A model generated the notes under the pieces. It ran no database searches. It saw only the letters and a program-made list of their open reading frames with translations, and had not been told where the DNA came from. Positions 34,184-46,448 of a stretch of DNA of 64,000 bases are shown here, in pieces (position 1 is the first letter of the stretch; each line of letters starts with the position of its first letter). This DNA is from Gnetum montanum. Taxonomy: Eukaryota; Streptophyta; Gnetopsida; Gnetales; Gnetaceae. The position numbers and the translations under genes are program-made. The stretch covers positions 577,788-641,787 of the forward strand of contig MNCI01007634.1 of assembly GCA_015680685.1 (NCBI GenBank), read 5' to 3'.

Positions 34184-34592
34184 ATTACATCAATTACTTT
34201 GGTTACTAGCAAGGGTTAGAAATTCCAAGTCTTTAGGACTTACACTATGCTTAAATCAAGCTTACAAAAGAGGAAGTGAATACAAATTAAATACTTCTTC
34301 ACATATCCTTTGATTTGTTATGATGTTGTGATGTCTATGACCACCCAAGCATCATCGTATATAGTAAGGATAATGTCATGCTTTAGGTAAAACCCAAATT
34401 ATGTAGTTATAATCCATAATTAATCTTGGGAAAATTTGGTGTTAACAGCTACATATTCTTTTTATCATATTACATACTTTGACTTTTGTTATTTTTAGCC
34501 AACATACCAAGAATAATTCTCAAACATAGCAACTATTATAAAGAAAAGGTGTCTTATACTTAAAATTAATGACACACCTTCCAATTCTCCCA
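34184..34592 (-). repeat. Copia 3' LTR, truncated
   Basis: It matches 46585-47015 across most of its length (shared wording such as GGATAATGTCATG and CTTATACTTAAAATTAAT) but lacks the outer part, which is replaced by the family A gag fragment at 34183. The internal boundary is near 34592. Confidence 0.85.
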
Positions 34593-34599
34593 TTGGTTG

Positions 34600-36492
34600 T
34601 TTATTTTAAGGCATTACAACTAGGAACAACTGTTACATTTCACACTTTACTAATGCAAGTTTTTTTCTACATTAGTGGAACTTGTTCATAGGAATTAGCT
34701 TGATTAACATATCCATTGAATTTTCCAATGTAGAAACCTTCATCAAATAAATCCTTCATTTTTTAATTTGATTCCTAATGAAATGGTAGTTTATCTCAAT
34801 TTTTTTTATCCTTACATGGAACTTGGGGTTCTTTGATAGAAAGATTGCACTTTGATTATCATAAGAGATTACTTTATTTTGTTCTTGCCCAAAGTCTTTA
34901 ACCAGTCATTATAGCCAAATGACTTCTTTACTTTCTTGAGAAGCTACTCCATACTTTGTTTTTGTTGTTGATAATACAACACAACTTTGTCTCTTGTTGA
35001 TCTAGCTAACTACACTTGTGTTTATTTTAAAAACATATCCACTTGTGGATTTTTAGTGATCTAGATCACCTTACTAATCTTTATCTACAAAGCCATGCAA
35101 TTCAAAGGAACTTTTTTTTATAATAGATGGCAAAATTACCAATACCTCAAAGATACCTAAGAATTTTTTTAACAACCACCTAATGTTCCTTATTAGGATT
35201 AGACATACACTTTCTTATAGCTCCCATTGCATATGCAATATTAGGCCTAGTACAGATCATTGCATATATGAGGCTACCTACAATATTAGCATAGGGGAGT
35301 TTTCTCATTTGGTTCATTTCTTTATCTATTTTAGGGCATTTCTCTTAGATAATTTCATGCCCATAGATAATGGAGTGTTTATCAGCTTACAATTATGCAT
35401 ATTACATTTTTCAAAAACTGTATTAATACATGAAAATTGACCAAGTCATAGCTTTTAATCTTTTATCTCTCTTTTAATTTCTATGCTCAATATTTTCCTT
35501 ATGATACCAAGGTCCTTCATCTTAAAATGAGATTATAGCTGGCAATCCAACTTAGTGATTTCTTGCATATTATCCCTTGCTATCAACATACCATCAATAT
35601 ACAATTGCAGTATCAAACAAACTTTTGAATCATTCTTTAGATAAATACAAGGATCACTATCAATCCTTATAAAACCAAACCTTATTGTGTAAGAATCAAA
35701 TTTCTTATATCATATCCTAGGGGATTGTTTCAACCCATAGAAGGATTTTAGCAAGTGACATATCATGCTCTCCTTGGCATTTACCACATAGCCTTTAGAT
35801 TGTTTCATGTAGATTTCTTCAACAAGATCTCTATGAAAAATGTATTCTTAACATCCATCTATTTAAGTTTGAGATCCAAAGTGGCCAATAAAGAAAATAG
35901 AGATCTTATGGATGTTAACTTTTTCACTGGTGCAAAAACTTCTTCATACTCAATACCTTATTTTTGAGAGCATTCTTTGCTACTAGCCTTACCTTGTCTA
36001 TTCCTTCATCTTTTACCCTAAAAAGCCATCTACAACTATAAGGTTTTCTTCTAGGAGGAAGTTCATCAAGTTCTCCTATCTTATTTTTCATTAGTTATTT
36101 TATTTTCTTATCCATAGCTTTTTTCTAAGACTTACTAACTTTTGAATTATAAGTTTCTTTATAGATTTGAGGAGCATCATTAATGCAAAAAACATATGAA
36201 TCTAAGTATTGAGGTATTCAGCTTACTTAACTTGATCTTCTTAATGATTGATCTTCTTCTTGAGGTAGATCTTCCTTATCATTAGATTCGTCAACTTGAT
36301 TTGTAGCTGATTCCTGGTCAATATCATAGTGAGCTTTGTCTAGAACCTTTTCCTCAACTTCATTAGGTTGAGAAGATTCTCTAAATATGACATCTCTACT
36401 ATGAATAATTTTGTTAGCACAAGGATTCCATAGCTCATATCCTTTTACCCCATGGCCATATCCAAGAAAAATACATTTATTGGATTTATAAT
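34600..36492 (-). pseudogene. Copia integrase C-terminus, reverse transcriptase and RNase H
   Basis: Minus frames read NYKSNKCIFLGYGHGVKGYE (from 36490, the conserved end of copia integrase) and SRDVIFRE. In the RT, SFYGLKQSPRI (about 35735-35705) and LQLYIDGMLIA (about 35595) stand where YGLKQAPR and YVDDMLI are expected. The second catalytic Asp is Gly, so it is dead. The RNase H region reads NIVGSLIYAMICTRPNIAYA (about 35285-35225) and MSNPNKEHW. Stops are frequent. Confidence 0.85.
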
Positions 36493-37335
36493 TAATGAGG
36501 ACCTAGCTTCAATAACCAAAAATTGAAACTAAAGCTTCAAACTTGCACACACATTTGAAAACTAGAAAGAAACAACACTTTATTTTTACTAGAAAATGAA
36601 AGAAAAATATAAATGCTAGAAGAAAATGCGTAGGAAAAATATGTGCTCAAGATCTAGTACAACATACTCACACACAAAATGGCTATGAAGCCTTACAATA
36701 ATGGGTGCTCAAATGAAGCTCAATATTACTCCTTAATTCTCTTCCTCTTTCCTAAATTGATGCCTAAGAGGTCCATTTATACTTTCTTCTCATGGTCTTG
36801 TGCTACCTTGACATTTAAAATTGAATTTTTGAGTTTGTTGGAATCTGTACAATAACATTACATGGTTGGACAAGATTTCTTTAAGGAAGAGGAGATATTC
36901 CACCTGAGAGCAATTAGTTCATAGAGGAGATGTCTTACATGTGGTGCAGACATCTTGGATCCAAATTTGACATCTTGTAGGTGATGTAGATGTATTCCTA
37001 GAGTTGCAAGTTTGTATAGGAGACATCTAGCTTGTATGGTAGACATCTATACTCTAGATAAGATGTCTTGTCTTAGGAGGAGATGTTTATTTTGGTAGGG
37101 CCAAAAATAAGGATTCTCATATTGAGGTTTAGAACATCCGAATACCTTCAAAAAAGTCATCATTGACTCCATACTATCTTGAACTTATCAAAATAGCCCC
37201 AAAGCATCCTTAAACATGAAAAAACACTCAAAAACATAAAGAGATACTACAAAAAAACATGAAAAACTCATAAATAATAAGAAACGCACAAGACAATTCC
37301 ATTGAGGATGAGACATGGATTGGGTAATGTCATCA
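36493..37335 (-). repeat. Chromovirus 3' LTR
   Basis: 843 bp. On the plus strand it starts TAATGAGGACC and ends TCATCA. TATAAAT (minus) lies at 36781-36775. U3 contains five exact copies of AGACATCT or its complement between 36929 and 37068. A purine-rich stretch (minus GGATGGAAGAGGAGA, 37350-37336) precedes it as the polypurine tract. Confidence 0.88.
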
Positions 37336-37405
37336 TCTCCTCTTCCATCCTTAAAATTGAAACTTGTTTTCAAGTTGGTTGTACACTAGGGATAACATTA
37401 AGCCC

Positions 37406-38990
37406 TCACAAAGCCAAGTCTTTCTCATGAAACCAAATATCATTTTCAGGTCCTTCATCATTCCAATGCATCAAGTACTCCTGAATTTTTTGGTTCCTTA
37501 TTGTTCTAGCTTTTCTTTCTTGCAGCACAACTGGTTTCCTTGATGGCTTGGATGAATTTTGATTTTCAAGTGCATCTTTGAGAATATCAAGATTATGCTC
37601 TAAGTTAGATATAAGCACTTTGTCATGGAAATGACTCAAATTTGAAACATTGAACACACAAGGAAATGGAAAATGATTAGGAAGATTAAGCTCATAAGCA
37701 TTATTAGTTACTTTGGCCTAATTTGAAATGGACCAATTGTTTTGGACTTGAGATTGGAGAAGTTTATATTCTTTAGTCTCTCCTTGCCCAAATGGAGCCA
37801 TACATAATCACCAACATTGTATACCATCTTCTTCTTTTTCAAGTTCTTGGTAGCAAATTTTTTTTTTTGCCTTGCATTCAAGTTTTGTTCTCGCTTGCTT
37901 ATGCAAGTCTTGCATGCTTGTTACAAAGTCTAAACTAATATGGGCACAATTATTAAATTTCCTTAAATCATAAGCCATCCTAGGAGCATAATCATAGTTT
38001 GCCTTAAATGGACTTTTCCTAATGCTAGAATCACAAGAATTATTATAACTAAACTTACATGTAACAAAATATTTTCTTATCTATTGGGCTGATCCTCATA
38101 AAGACACCTTAAACTGTTGAGCAATGATTTATTTACTATAGTTTGGCCATCAGTTTGTGGATGATAGGCACTAGAAAAGAACAATTTTGTACCCAAAAAT
38201 TTCCATAATGATATCCAAAAATGGTTTGTAAATTTAACATCTTTAGCACTTACAATATTTAATAGGAGACCATGTGATCTTACAACATTTTGGAAATATA
38301 AGTGAGCAACATGAGATGCATCATTTCTTCTCTTACAAGGAATAAAATGTATCATGTTGATGAATCCATTAACAATAACAAAAATAGAATCTTGACCAGC
38401 TTATGTCTTGGGAATTCTAGAAATAAAATCCATAGAGACAATTTCACATGGAACATTAGGAATTAACAAAGATAAATAATGTCCAAAAATACCCTTACCT
38501 CCATTGAATTTTTGGGAAACAAGACACACTAATAAATTTATTTATATCATTTCTCATACCTGACCAATAGTAGCTCTTTCCACAAGCTCATAGGTCTTTG
38601 TCTTACCTTGTGTCTAACCATATTACAATATTTCTTTTCATCCAAACTTATTAACTTGAAATCACACTTTGGAATACATACCTTACCATTCTTGAAGATG
38701 ATGTCCTATTATAGATGATAGTCTCTCCACCTAACCACTTTGCCAAAGTAATGGAGCATTAAGGTCTTTTCAAACCTCTTCAAAATTAGCATCATGAGAG
38801 TGCAAAGAAGTCAAGGCCTCAAGTCCTTCTACTTGAGCACATGAATGATTCACAATATGAATTCTTGAAGAGCATTTCTCATTATATTATTTTTCCACTT
38901 CTATGTCTTAGCAAAAAGTAGAATTCTTGGAGCTGCTTCACTCATGTCATATGCCTAGCACTCAACTTCTTTTGTGAATTCAAGAACTGC
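37406..38990 (-). pseudogene. Chromovirus integrase with C-terminal chromodomain-like segment
   Basis: Minus frames: GKSYYWSGMRNDINKFIS (about 38600-38545) is the zinc-binding end. Core sequence at 38355-38077 includes VSAKDVKFTNHFW (second catalytic Asp, for SDRD) and SSAYHPQTDGQT, where the usual E follows. The last frame (37657-37406) ends VLQERKARTIRNQKIQEYLMHWNDEGPENDIWFHEKDL (quoted here in two parts: VLQERKARTIRNQKIQ, EYLMHWND). It matches the V-L-x-R-x-x-K...E-Y-L-V-x-W...T-W chromodomain pattern. Such domains steer insertion to chromatin marks. Stops make it inactive. Confidence 0.8.
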
Positions 38991-39059
38991 AATGCTATGT
39001 GATCAATTAATAACAAAAATTTACTTCCCAAAAAATAATGCCTCCAATTTTTTATGTCT

Positions 39060-40400
39060 TGAAGTGTAGCATATAACTCTTTTTCATAGGAAATATACTT
39101 TTTCCTTGATTCATTCAATTTTTAGAGAAAAATACAATGGACTTACCTTCTTGGGATAGCACCCCTTCAACTACAACTTCACTTGCATCCATCTCTACTT
39201 CAAAAAGCTTTGAAAACTTTGGAATAGCCAATATTGGAGCACTAAGTTTTTCTTTCAAAGCTTGGAATAAATTTCCCGTCTCTTCATTCCATACAAAATT
39301 TGCATTTTTCTTCAAACAAGAAAGCATAGGCAATGCAATAGAACTAAACTCTTGAATAAACTTTCTATAAAAACTAGCCAAACTAGGAAAAGATCTTACC
39401 TTCCTCACATCTTTAGGTGAAGGCCATTCATTGATTATCTTGATTTTGCTTGGCTCCATTTGGACTTAGTTTTTTGGAAGTAACATGACCTAAGTAGATA
39501 ATTTCCTTCTTCATAAAATGACATTTCTTGGCATTGATTACTAATTTGGCCTCATGTAACTTTAACCACACCAATCTCGAGTATTACACATGTTTCTCAT
39601 TAGAACTATAGATAAGGATATCATCAAAGAAAATAATACAACATTTTCGAATAAGATTTCTCAAAACTTCATGCATAAGTCTTATGAATGTTGTTGGAGT
39701 ATTGGTTAGTCCAAAATGGATAGATAATCATTTATACAAACCATCTGATGTCTTACATGTTTTTCATTCATGTCCCAGTCTAATACGCATTTGATGATAG
39801 CCACTCTTTAAATCAATCTTGGAGAAAATTTAAACATTGAAAAGTACATCAAGAATGTTATCTATTCTAGGGATTGGAAACCTATATTTGATAGTGATCC
39901 TATTAACAACTCTAGAATCCATGCATATTCTCATCTTATATATATCTTTCTTTGGAATAAGTATAGTTGGAAAAACACAACGAGAAATGAATTCTTTAAT
40001 GAAGACATTAGAGAGTAATTAACTTGCTTGTGAAACTCCTCCCTTTGATTTCGAGTCATGCAGTAAGCTTTCTCATTTAGGATAGTAACTCCAAGCATAT
40101 AATCAATTTAATGTTGAATGGATCTCATTAGAGGAAGCCCTTTCAATTTTCGCTTAGAAAAAATGCTAAGGTTACATTGCTAGAGGAATTTCATTTGAAA
40201 GCTTCTCCTCACTTATTGCAAGTGTTGACATGATGACAAAACCATGTCTAGCTTCTTTAGATATTCTTGTTCACTTAGCAAGATCAATGTATCATTTGTA
40301 AGGATATTTTCCTTATACTACTTTCAAGTCATAGGAATTAAAACATGTATTTCATCTTCCCTTGATATTGACTAAACATTTCTTGCTTCATTAAAATATG
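39060..40400 (-). pseudogene. Chromovirus reverse transcriptase and start of RNase H
   Basis: Minus frames: YGHYQMRIR (about 39800), FGLTNTPTTFIRLM (about 39710) and IIFFDDILIYS (about 39640-39608) with both catalytic Asp present, then YLGHV. The open frame 39459-39115 reads WPSPKDVRKVRSF, LASFYRKFIQEFS and MDASEVVVEGVLSQ, which is the thumb and the start of RNase H. Several stops and shifts lie between. Confidence 0.88.
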
Positions 40401-40551
40401 CCTTGTCAAAATTCCAAGGTCTTCCCAAAATTACATTAGCACAATCAATTGGAAGAATTTCATAATGCAATTTGTCTTTAAAGGAACCAATCTTGAAAGA
40501 AAAAATGCACCTATTCTTCACTTGGAAATGATCTTTTGAAATCCCATGAAC

Positions 40552-42000
40552 TCAATAGGGCCTAGGATGTGGAAATGTCTTCAAGCTAAGCTTAGCAACA
40601 ACATTAGAAGAAATCACATTTTCTTGGTGACTATCATTAATCAAAATGTATACCCATTTGCCACTATCAAAATACCTAGCCCTAATCCTAAAGAGAATAT
40701 TCCTTGTAGAATCTCCATTAACATTCATTTTTTCCATGAAAGTGAAAGAATTAATTTTAGTTCCATCTTCTATCTTAGGAGCATGAGGATTATCTTCATT
40801 GGAGGACTCTTCCTTTTCCAAGGCTTCGAGTTCTTTGCTTTTAGAAATCTTTGGCTTCTTGCACTTCGATTGCTTATGTCCCATCTCACCACAATTGAAG
40901 CATTGACATTTGGATGCATATCCATTTCTTTGATCCTCCTTAGACTTCTCTAGCTTCTCATTTGTGTCTTCTTTGAATTTTCCCTTCTCCTTGACTCCCT
41001 TCTCACGGTTAGAAGCTTTGGAGTTCTTACACTTAGAAGATTTGGGATCTCTATTAAAGCCTTGAAATTTCTTCTTAGCTTTAAGAGCCAATTCAAAAGC
41101 CTCATCCAATTTTTTGGACTCATAGAATGTTGATTCTTGTTAGTATTCACTATTCAATCCTTTTTAGAAACTAGATGCTTGCTCATACTCATCCTAAGGA
41201 AGGTTTTCTTGCTAGAAGGATTTGGAAAAATCTATATAGAAGTCTTTAACTCTTTTATCACCTTGGCTTAGATATTTCAATTTTTGGATTATCTCTCATC
41301 TATGATGTATTTTCTCAAATTTTTGTTTAAGCATGAATTGCATCAAGGAGCAATATTTGATAGGAGCTCCATTACTTACAAGGTAAGCATGACTTTCTTT
41401 CTTCCACTAAATATGTGTCATACCCTCAAGTTTGGTCTCAGCATATGACACCTTTTGATGGTCTTTTACATCTCCAAATTTAAAGTACTTGTTCAATATC
41501 TTTAGCCAAGAAAGAAACAATTCAATGATCTTCATTCCATTGAAAGTCTTAACTTTCACATGAGATATTCTAAAGGCATGTCTAAAAGCCTTTGCAAGAG
41601 TGATCTTCATTTTCTCCTTAGGATTTCTTTGAGGCCTAGAAGTAGATCCATTGTTCCTCCCTCTTGGAAATCTGGGCCTATGGGATCTTGACCCAATAAT
41701 TAGAGAATGAGAGTTTTCATCATATTTCTTATCTTCCTTATTCATCCCCAAAAGAAAAATCATCAAGGTTTGGAATGGATGGTTTCCTAGTTTAAGAAGC
41801 CCTTGATGAAGAAACTTTTGAGCTGACATCGTACCTAGATGCCCTTGGTGTTGGAGGCCAATCTTTCTTTTCTTCAAGGTTTTCCATTTGGTCCACAAGA
41901 ATCTTGTATGCATCCCTCAAATCTTCCATGTCCTTGGCTAAGGCCCAGACTAATTTGTTCTTGGGTGTCATGATCAAATGGACCTAAAAGACAAATCACA
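40552..42000 (-). pseudogene. Chromovirus gag and protease
   Basis: Gag core at 41913-41407 (VKVKTFNGMKIIELFLSWLK) matches the K-I-P-x-F-x-G-x...E-x-F-L-x-W opening of chromovirus gag. The 185-codon frame 41109-40552 is Lys-rich and carries a CCHC knuckle CFNCGEMGHKQSKC (about 40904-40863). It continues into protease sequence (YILINDSHQENVISSNV, about 40650), in which the usual D-S/T-G-A is read as NDSHQ, so the catalytic Asp context is altered. Confidence 0.82.
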
Positions 42001-42337
42001 TAAATACCTACAAGAAAGTGTAAAAGGATTAAGAGTACCCACAACCAAAATTGGAGTATCTAATTAGATCCAACAAGAGATATGAAAACTTAAAATATGA
42101 TTCATATAATTTCCAAAACCATAGCTAAACAAGGTTAATGGACATCCTAAACAACAAGAATTTCCAAAACCAAATTTAATTGATCATCCAAAATGACCAA
42201 AATAAGGCTAATCAAACCCTAGTTGAGCATAGAAAATAACATTAACAAAATTACAAACCAAAATAAAGTTGCAAATGAGTGAATTATTATGATTTGAAGT
42301 ATAGGATTTCTCTTCTTGAGTTAGTTATCTTAAATTC

Positions 42338-42352
42338 TCTACTCTAATACCG
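42338..42352 (-). other. Chromovirus primer binding site, initiator tRNA-Met type
   Basis: The minus strand reads CGGTATTAGAGTAGA next to the 5' LTR, close to TGGTATCAGAGC, the complement of plant initiator tRNA-Met. Confidence 0.65.
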
Positions 42353-42355
42353 ATT

Positions 42356-43141
42356 TGGTGAGGACCTAGCTTTAATGACCCAAAGTTGAGGCTAAAGTCT
42401 TCAAACTTGCATAAAAATTTAGAAATAAGAAAGAAAAAACTCTTTATTTTTTCTAGAAAATGAAAGATAAATACAAATGCTAGAAGCAAATGCCTAGGAT
42501 AGACAAGTGCTTATGATCCAATACAACATACACACATAAAATGACTGTAGAGCCTCATAACAGTGGATGCTCAAATGGAACTTAATGTCACTCTCTTCTC
42601 ACTTCTCTTTTTGATGCCCAAATGGATGCTCAAGAGTTCCATTTATACTTTTTTTAATGGCCTTATGATGCCTTGACATTCAAAATTAAATTGTTGAGTT
42701 TGTTGGAATCAGTACACTAACATCCAATGGTTAGACAAAATGTCTTTGAGGAAGAGGAGATGTACCACCTGAGAGAAATTGGTTCATAGAGGAGACATTT
42801 TTTGAAAGTTGTAGGCTTATATAGGAGACATCTAGCTTGTATGGTAGATGTCTGTACTTTAAACAAGATGTCTTATCTTAGGAGGATACATCTATTCTGG
42901 TAGGGCCAAAAATAAGGATGCTTATTTTAACATCTACAATGTACAAACATCTTCAAACAAGTTCCCATTAATCTTAGAAGCTCATGAACTCATCAAAATA
43001 ACTCCAAAGAACCACCAAACATGCCAAAACACTAAAAAATTCATAGATATGTTACAAACAAACATAAAACACTCATAAACAACAAGAAACACAAAAACAT
43101 TCCATTGAGAATGAGACATGGGCTCGGTGATGACCTCATCA
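42356..43141 (-). repeat. Chromovirus 5' LTR
   Basis: 786 bp. On the plus strand it begins TGGTGAGGACC and ends CCTCATCA. TATAAAT (minus) is at 42647-42641. Three exact AGACATCT or AGATGTCT copies are kept (42826-42833, 42846-42853, 42866-42873). A segment of about 60 bp present in the other LTR is absent. Confidence 0.88.
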
Positions 43142-43146
43142 ATAAT

Positions 43147-44203
43147 CCAATTTAAATCTACATTCTTTAAGCACATGATAATACACTATACTTCCAAATA
43201 CTTTCAAATGGTATAATTAAATGTTCTTATCAAACCATATCTCTTATGCGATTCTACTATTTAGTGATTATGAGGGTGTTCTATTGGTTAAGTAGTGAGT
43301 TGCCATCATAGCTTCTACTTAAAATTTCTTTTCAAGACTCATCACTGAGCATACACAAAGCTCATTCAAAAACCATTTTGTTTATGTATTCCAGAACTTA
43401 ATTTTTTGTGTAGTGTTTGAAATGTTCTTGTACTTGAAATACAATGAGTCTTGCAAAAATTTTCAAATTCATTTGAACAAAATTTTTCCATCATTATCTA
43501 TTTTGAGGGCTTTAATTCTTTTTTGAGATTGGTTTTCAACAAGGGCTTTATATTACTTGAATTTATCAAAGACTTCATATTTAAATTTTAGGAAGTCAAT
43601 CCATATTTTCCTTGAATAATCATCTATGAAGGAGATATAATATTTAGAATTGGCAAGTGAGGTTATTGAAATAGGATCAAACACATCACTATGAACTAGA
43701 TCCAATGTGTTTTAAGCTCTTTGAGTGCTTATAGGAAAGCTCAAATGATGTTTTCAATTCAAGAAATGTTCATAAAGAGATAAATGATCTTGGATATTAT
43801 TCTTAATTATACCCTTTTCTTGGAGAATCTAGATGGACTTAACTTTCATATACCCAAGTCTCCTATGCCATATATTTATAATGAAGTTCTCTTTCTAAGC
43901 ATAAAGGACTTCAACACTATCAGCCATTGTAACACCATCCAACTAGTATAGTCTCCCACTTCCTTCTCTATATCTTATGGGTATGATCAATTTTCCTTGA
44001 AAAATTCTCCATTTCTTGTTTCGAAATAATACAAATAGGTGAAAATCATTAAAATTAGTCACAGACAATAAGTTTTTGGTAAGCTCAAGGACATTATATA
44101 CCTTGGGAATTATAATTATTCTACCACTATAGGACAACTTTACTTTATCATAACACTTAATTGTACAAGTTTCATCATTCCCATGAAAAACAAGGGTAGA
44201 CAT
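43147..44203 (-). pseudogene. Copia pre-integrase and integrase core
   Basis: The minus frame 44203-43943 reads VYNVLELTKNLLSV, the pre-integrase block. Then LVHSDVFDPISITSLANSKY (about 43710) holds the first catalytic Asp (H-S-D), FIDDYSRKIWIDFLK follows, and RIKALKIDND is the second Asp region. HLKVFGSIVYYHVLKE leads to the chromovirus insertion point. Stops are present. Confidence 0.82.
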
Positions 44204-45314
44204 AACTTCATGGTATTCAAAAAAGCATTCTCTTCTAGGTGTAAAGCTATATGAAGCACATGAATTAATATATTAGTAATTACACTTAGAGTTACTTGTA
44301 GTTGTAACTGCACACAATTTTAGTATTTCTTTACTAACATCTTTCTTAGAAGAACCAAATATAATCTTTCTCCTTTTTCTTTAAAAATTTGCAATCCTGC
44401 TTTAAGTCACCATGCTTCTCATAGTTCCAACATTTTGGTATTCTCTTGGGAGTATCATTTGTAACTTTTTTGAATTAAGAATTAAGAATTATTTTTATTG
44501 AAGGATTTACCTGATTGAAATTTTCTAGTCCTTTAAGTACCAATGCTTTAGTACGTGTAGACTTAGAGCATTTTCTTTGAAGTTCTTTAGTTATCAGCTA
44601 CCCTATAACTTCATCAAATTTTAAATAGGCACTTTTACTAGTAATACTTTGAATAATATCTTCTTGTGAATTAGGAAGTGATTGTAACAAGACAATACAT
44701 AGAGCTTTTTCTTTCATATTACTACCAATTGAGTACAATTATCTTACTATAGTATTGAAAGTAGTAAGATGAGACACAATAGTATTATTTTTAGTTATCT
44801 TTAACAACAATAATTACCTTTTAAGATGTAATTTATTTGAGTAAGAATTAAATTAATATATCTTACCTACAATATCCCATAAACCTCTTGTAGTCTTTTC
44901 ATCTTGTAAATTTATAAGTACAAGATTAGAGATACCATTACAAATTATTCCTAAAGCTAGATGGTATAATTGATTCAATTCTTTAGTTATCAGCCATCCC
45001 ACAACTTTATCAAATTTTAAAGAGGTACTTGTACCAGTAATATTTTGAATAATATTTTGCAATGAATCAAAATGTGATTGTAACAAGGAAATACATTGAT
45101 CTTCTTCTTCCATATTACTACTAATTGATTGTAATTGTCTTACTATAGTATTAAAAGTAGTAATATGAGATTCAATAATATTATTTTCAGACATCTTTGA
45201 TAACAATAATTGTATTCTAACATGTAATTTATTTGAATAAGAACTAAATTGATATAACTTAACCACAACATTCTATAATCCCTTTAAAATCTGTTCATCT
45301 TATACATTTCTAAG

Positions 45315-46173
45315 TGATGAGACGCGATTTACAGTAGGCCGCGATATCGCGTACGCGATATTGCGGCCGACGCGATATCGCGTCTTCTCCTGCGATATCG
45401 CGTACGCGATATCACGTTCCGCCGCCATTTCTATAAATAAGAGGCGGCACTCCCTTCATTTCCCAATCTTGGCTAGTGTAGCGAAGCTCTGGCAGATTGA
45501 TCACTCCAGAGTTAGAATTTTTCCCCATGTGCCCGCAGTAGGAGTCCTAGAGTGAACAGCTCTTTATTCGAGCAGCTTGTAACCTGAACCCAAGTTGTGT
45601 ACGGCAATAAAGACGAACTTGATTGGATAAACCTTGCAGCAAATGGTTTCATTTATTGCTTTCATTTACTGCTTTCCTAGTGCATTCAAGTACGGCTTGA
45701 TTACGATCGTCTACGGACGTGTACGGCTAGTCAAGGAATCGGCTGCTTATCACACGTAGGCTAAATAGGTGCCTCAGTACGACCACTTCGAGCACTTGCG
45801 TTACGTGCGGCGATCCCAGTAACGATTAGCGTTTGGTAAGCTGCAGTTGCATAGTTCAGGGTGTGTCCGGCAAGTGGGAATGGATGCTGATGCTAGTTAA
45901 TTTAGACTTAGATCTTAGTTAGAGTTAGCTTAGTTTCTCAACCCTTTCTCCTGGTAGCATAGAAGATAAGCCGAAAATACCAAAAAAATCACATACCTCA
46001 GACTTGCTTAACCATACACCGTGACACATACAAGCAAGCCTGGGAAGACAACGAACGATTAACCCCAAGTGTTTCTTGTGGCGTTAAGGCATTTAGTCTG
46101 CGGAGTTCGACCGGATCGCGCGTGCACGCTCGTAGTCGTATGGTGGAGTGTAGGGGTACCTCGCCACTCATCA
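45315..46173 (+). mobile_element. Family A solo LTR (target duplication CTAAG)
   Basis: 859 bp, TGATGA...TCATCA, with CTAAG on both sides (45310-45314 and 46174-46178). It is visibly less eroded and more GC-rich than the other family A LTRs, with an intact palindrome array and TATA box. A solo LTR with a target duplication forms when the two LTRs of an inserted element recombine. Confidence 0.95.
45341..45415. promoter_or_regulatory. Best-preserved palindrome array of family A
   Basis: GCGATATCGC or one-base variants start at 45341, 45355, 45372, 45392 and 45406 (spacing 14, 17, 20, 14). The pairs spaced by 14 have GTAC between them, so the intact pair would itself be a 24-base palindrome. 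TATAAATA follows at 45432-45439. Confidence 0.88.
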
Positions 46174-46448
46174 CTAAGCATAGTATTAGAAATACCTTTA
46201 CAAATTGTTCTCAAAACTAGACAATCTAATTGATTTTAGTTTTTAGTGTTCATGTTCTCCAATTTGATTCTAATGATTCATACATCTTGTTTCTTTTCAA
46301 CTAGCAAATCTTCCATCTTGAGCTTCCAAAGATTGTAGTTGTTTCCATTGAACTTTTCTATTTCTTCAATGTACATGAAACCATTAAACATCTTCAAATA
46401 ATTCTTCCTAATAAATTACAAGTCTTGGAACAAGCTTAACTAGAAAAA

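Larger units (their letters stand above)
36493..43141 (-). mobile_element. Chromovirus-type Ty3/gypsy element, full length, defective (target duplication ATAAT)
   Basis: 6649 bp with LTRs at 36493-37335 and 42356-43141. Flanking ATAAT at 36488-36492 and 43142-43146 is the target duplication. Removing the element rejoins the copia integrase (FKLDY to NYKSNKCIFLGY). Gag with a CCHC knuckle, protease, RT with FDD, integrase and a C-terminal chromodomain-like segment follow the chromovirus order. The primer site is of the initiator-Met type. The LTRs differ widely (a large indel and roughly 15-20 percent changes by eye), so the insertion is old. Confidence 0.92.
44581..46250 (-). repeat. Old tandem duplication within copia gag
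   Basis: 44581-44979 and 44980-45314 plus 46179-46250 share their order of words: CTTTAGTTATCAGC, CATATTACTAC, TCTTACTATAGTATT, TGTAATTTATTTGA. They differ at many positions (roughly 15 percent or more by eye). The solo LTR lies only in the second copy, so the duplication came first. Confidence 0.85.

Noticed and set aside
25907-45415. GCGATATCGC array as a CRISPR array or satellite
   Set aside because: Units are 10 bases, spacers are only 4-10 bases and similar to each other, and the arrays sit at a fixed place in LTRs of a plant retroelement.
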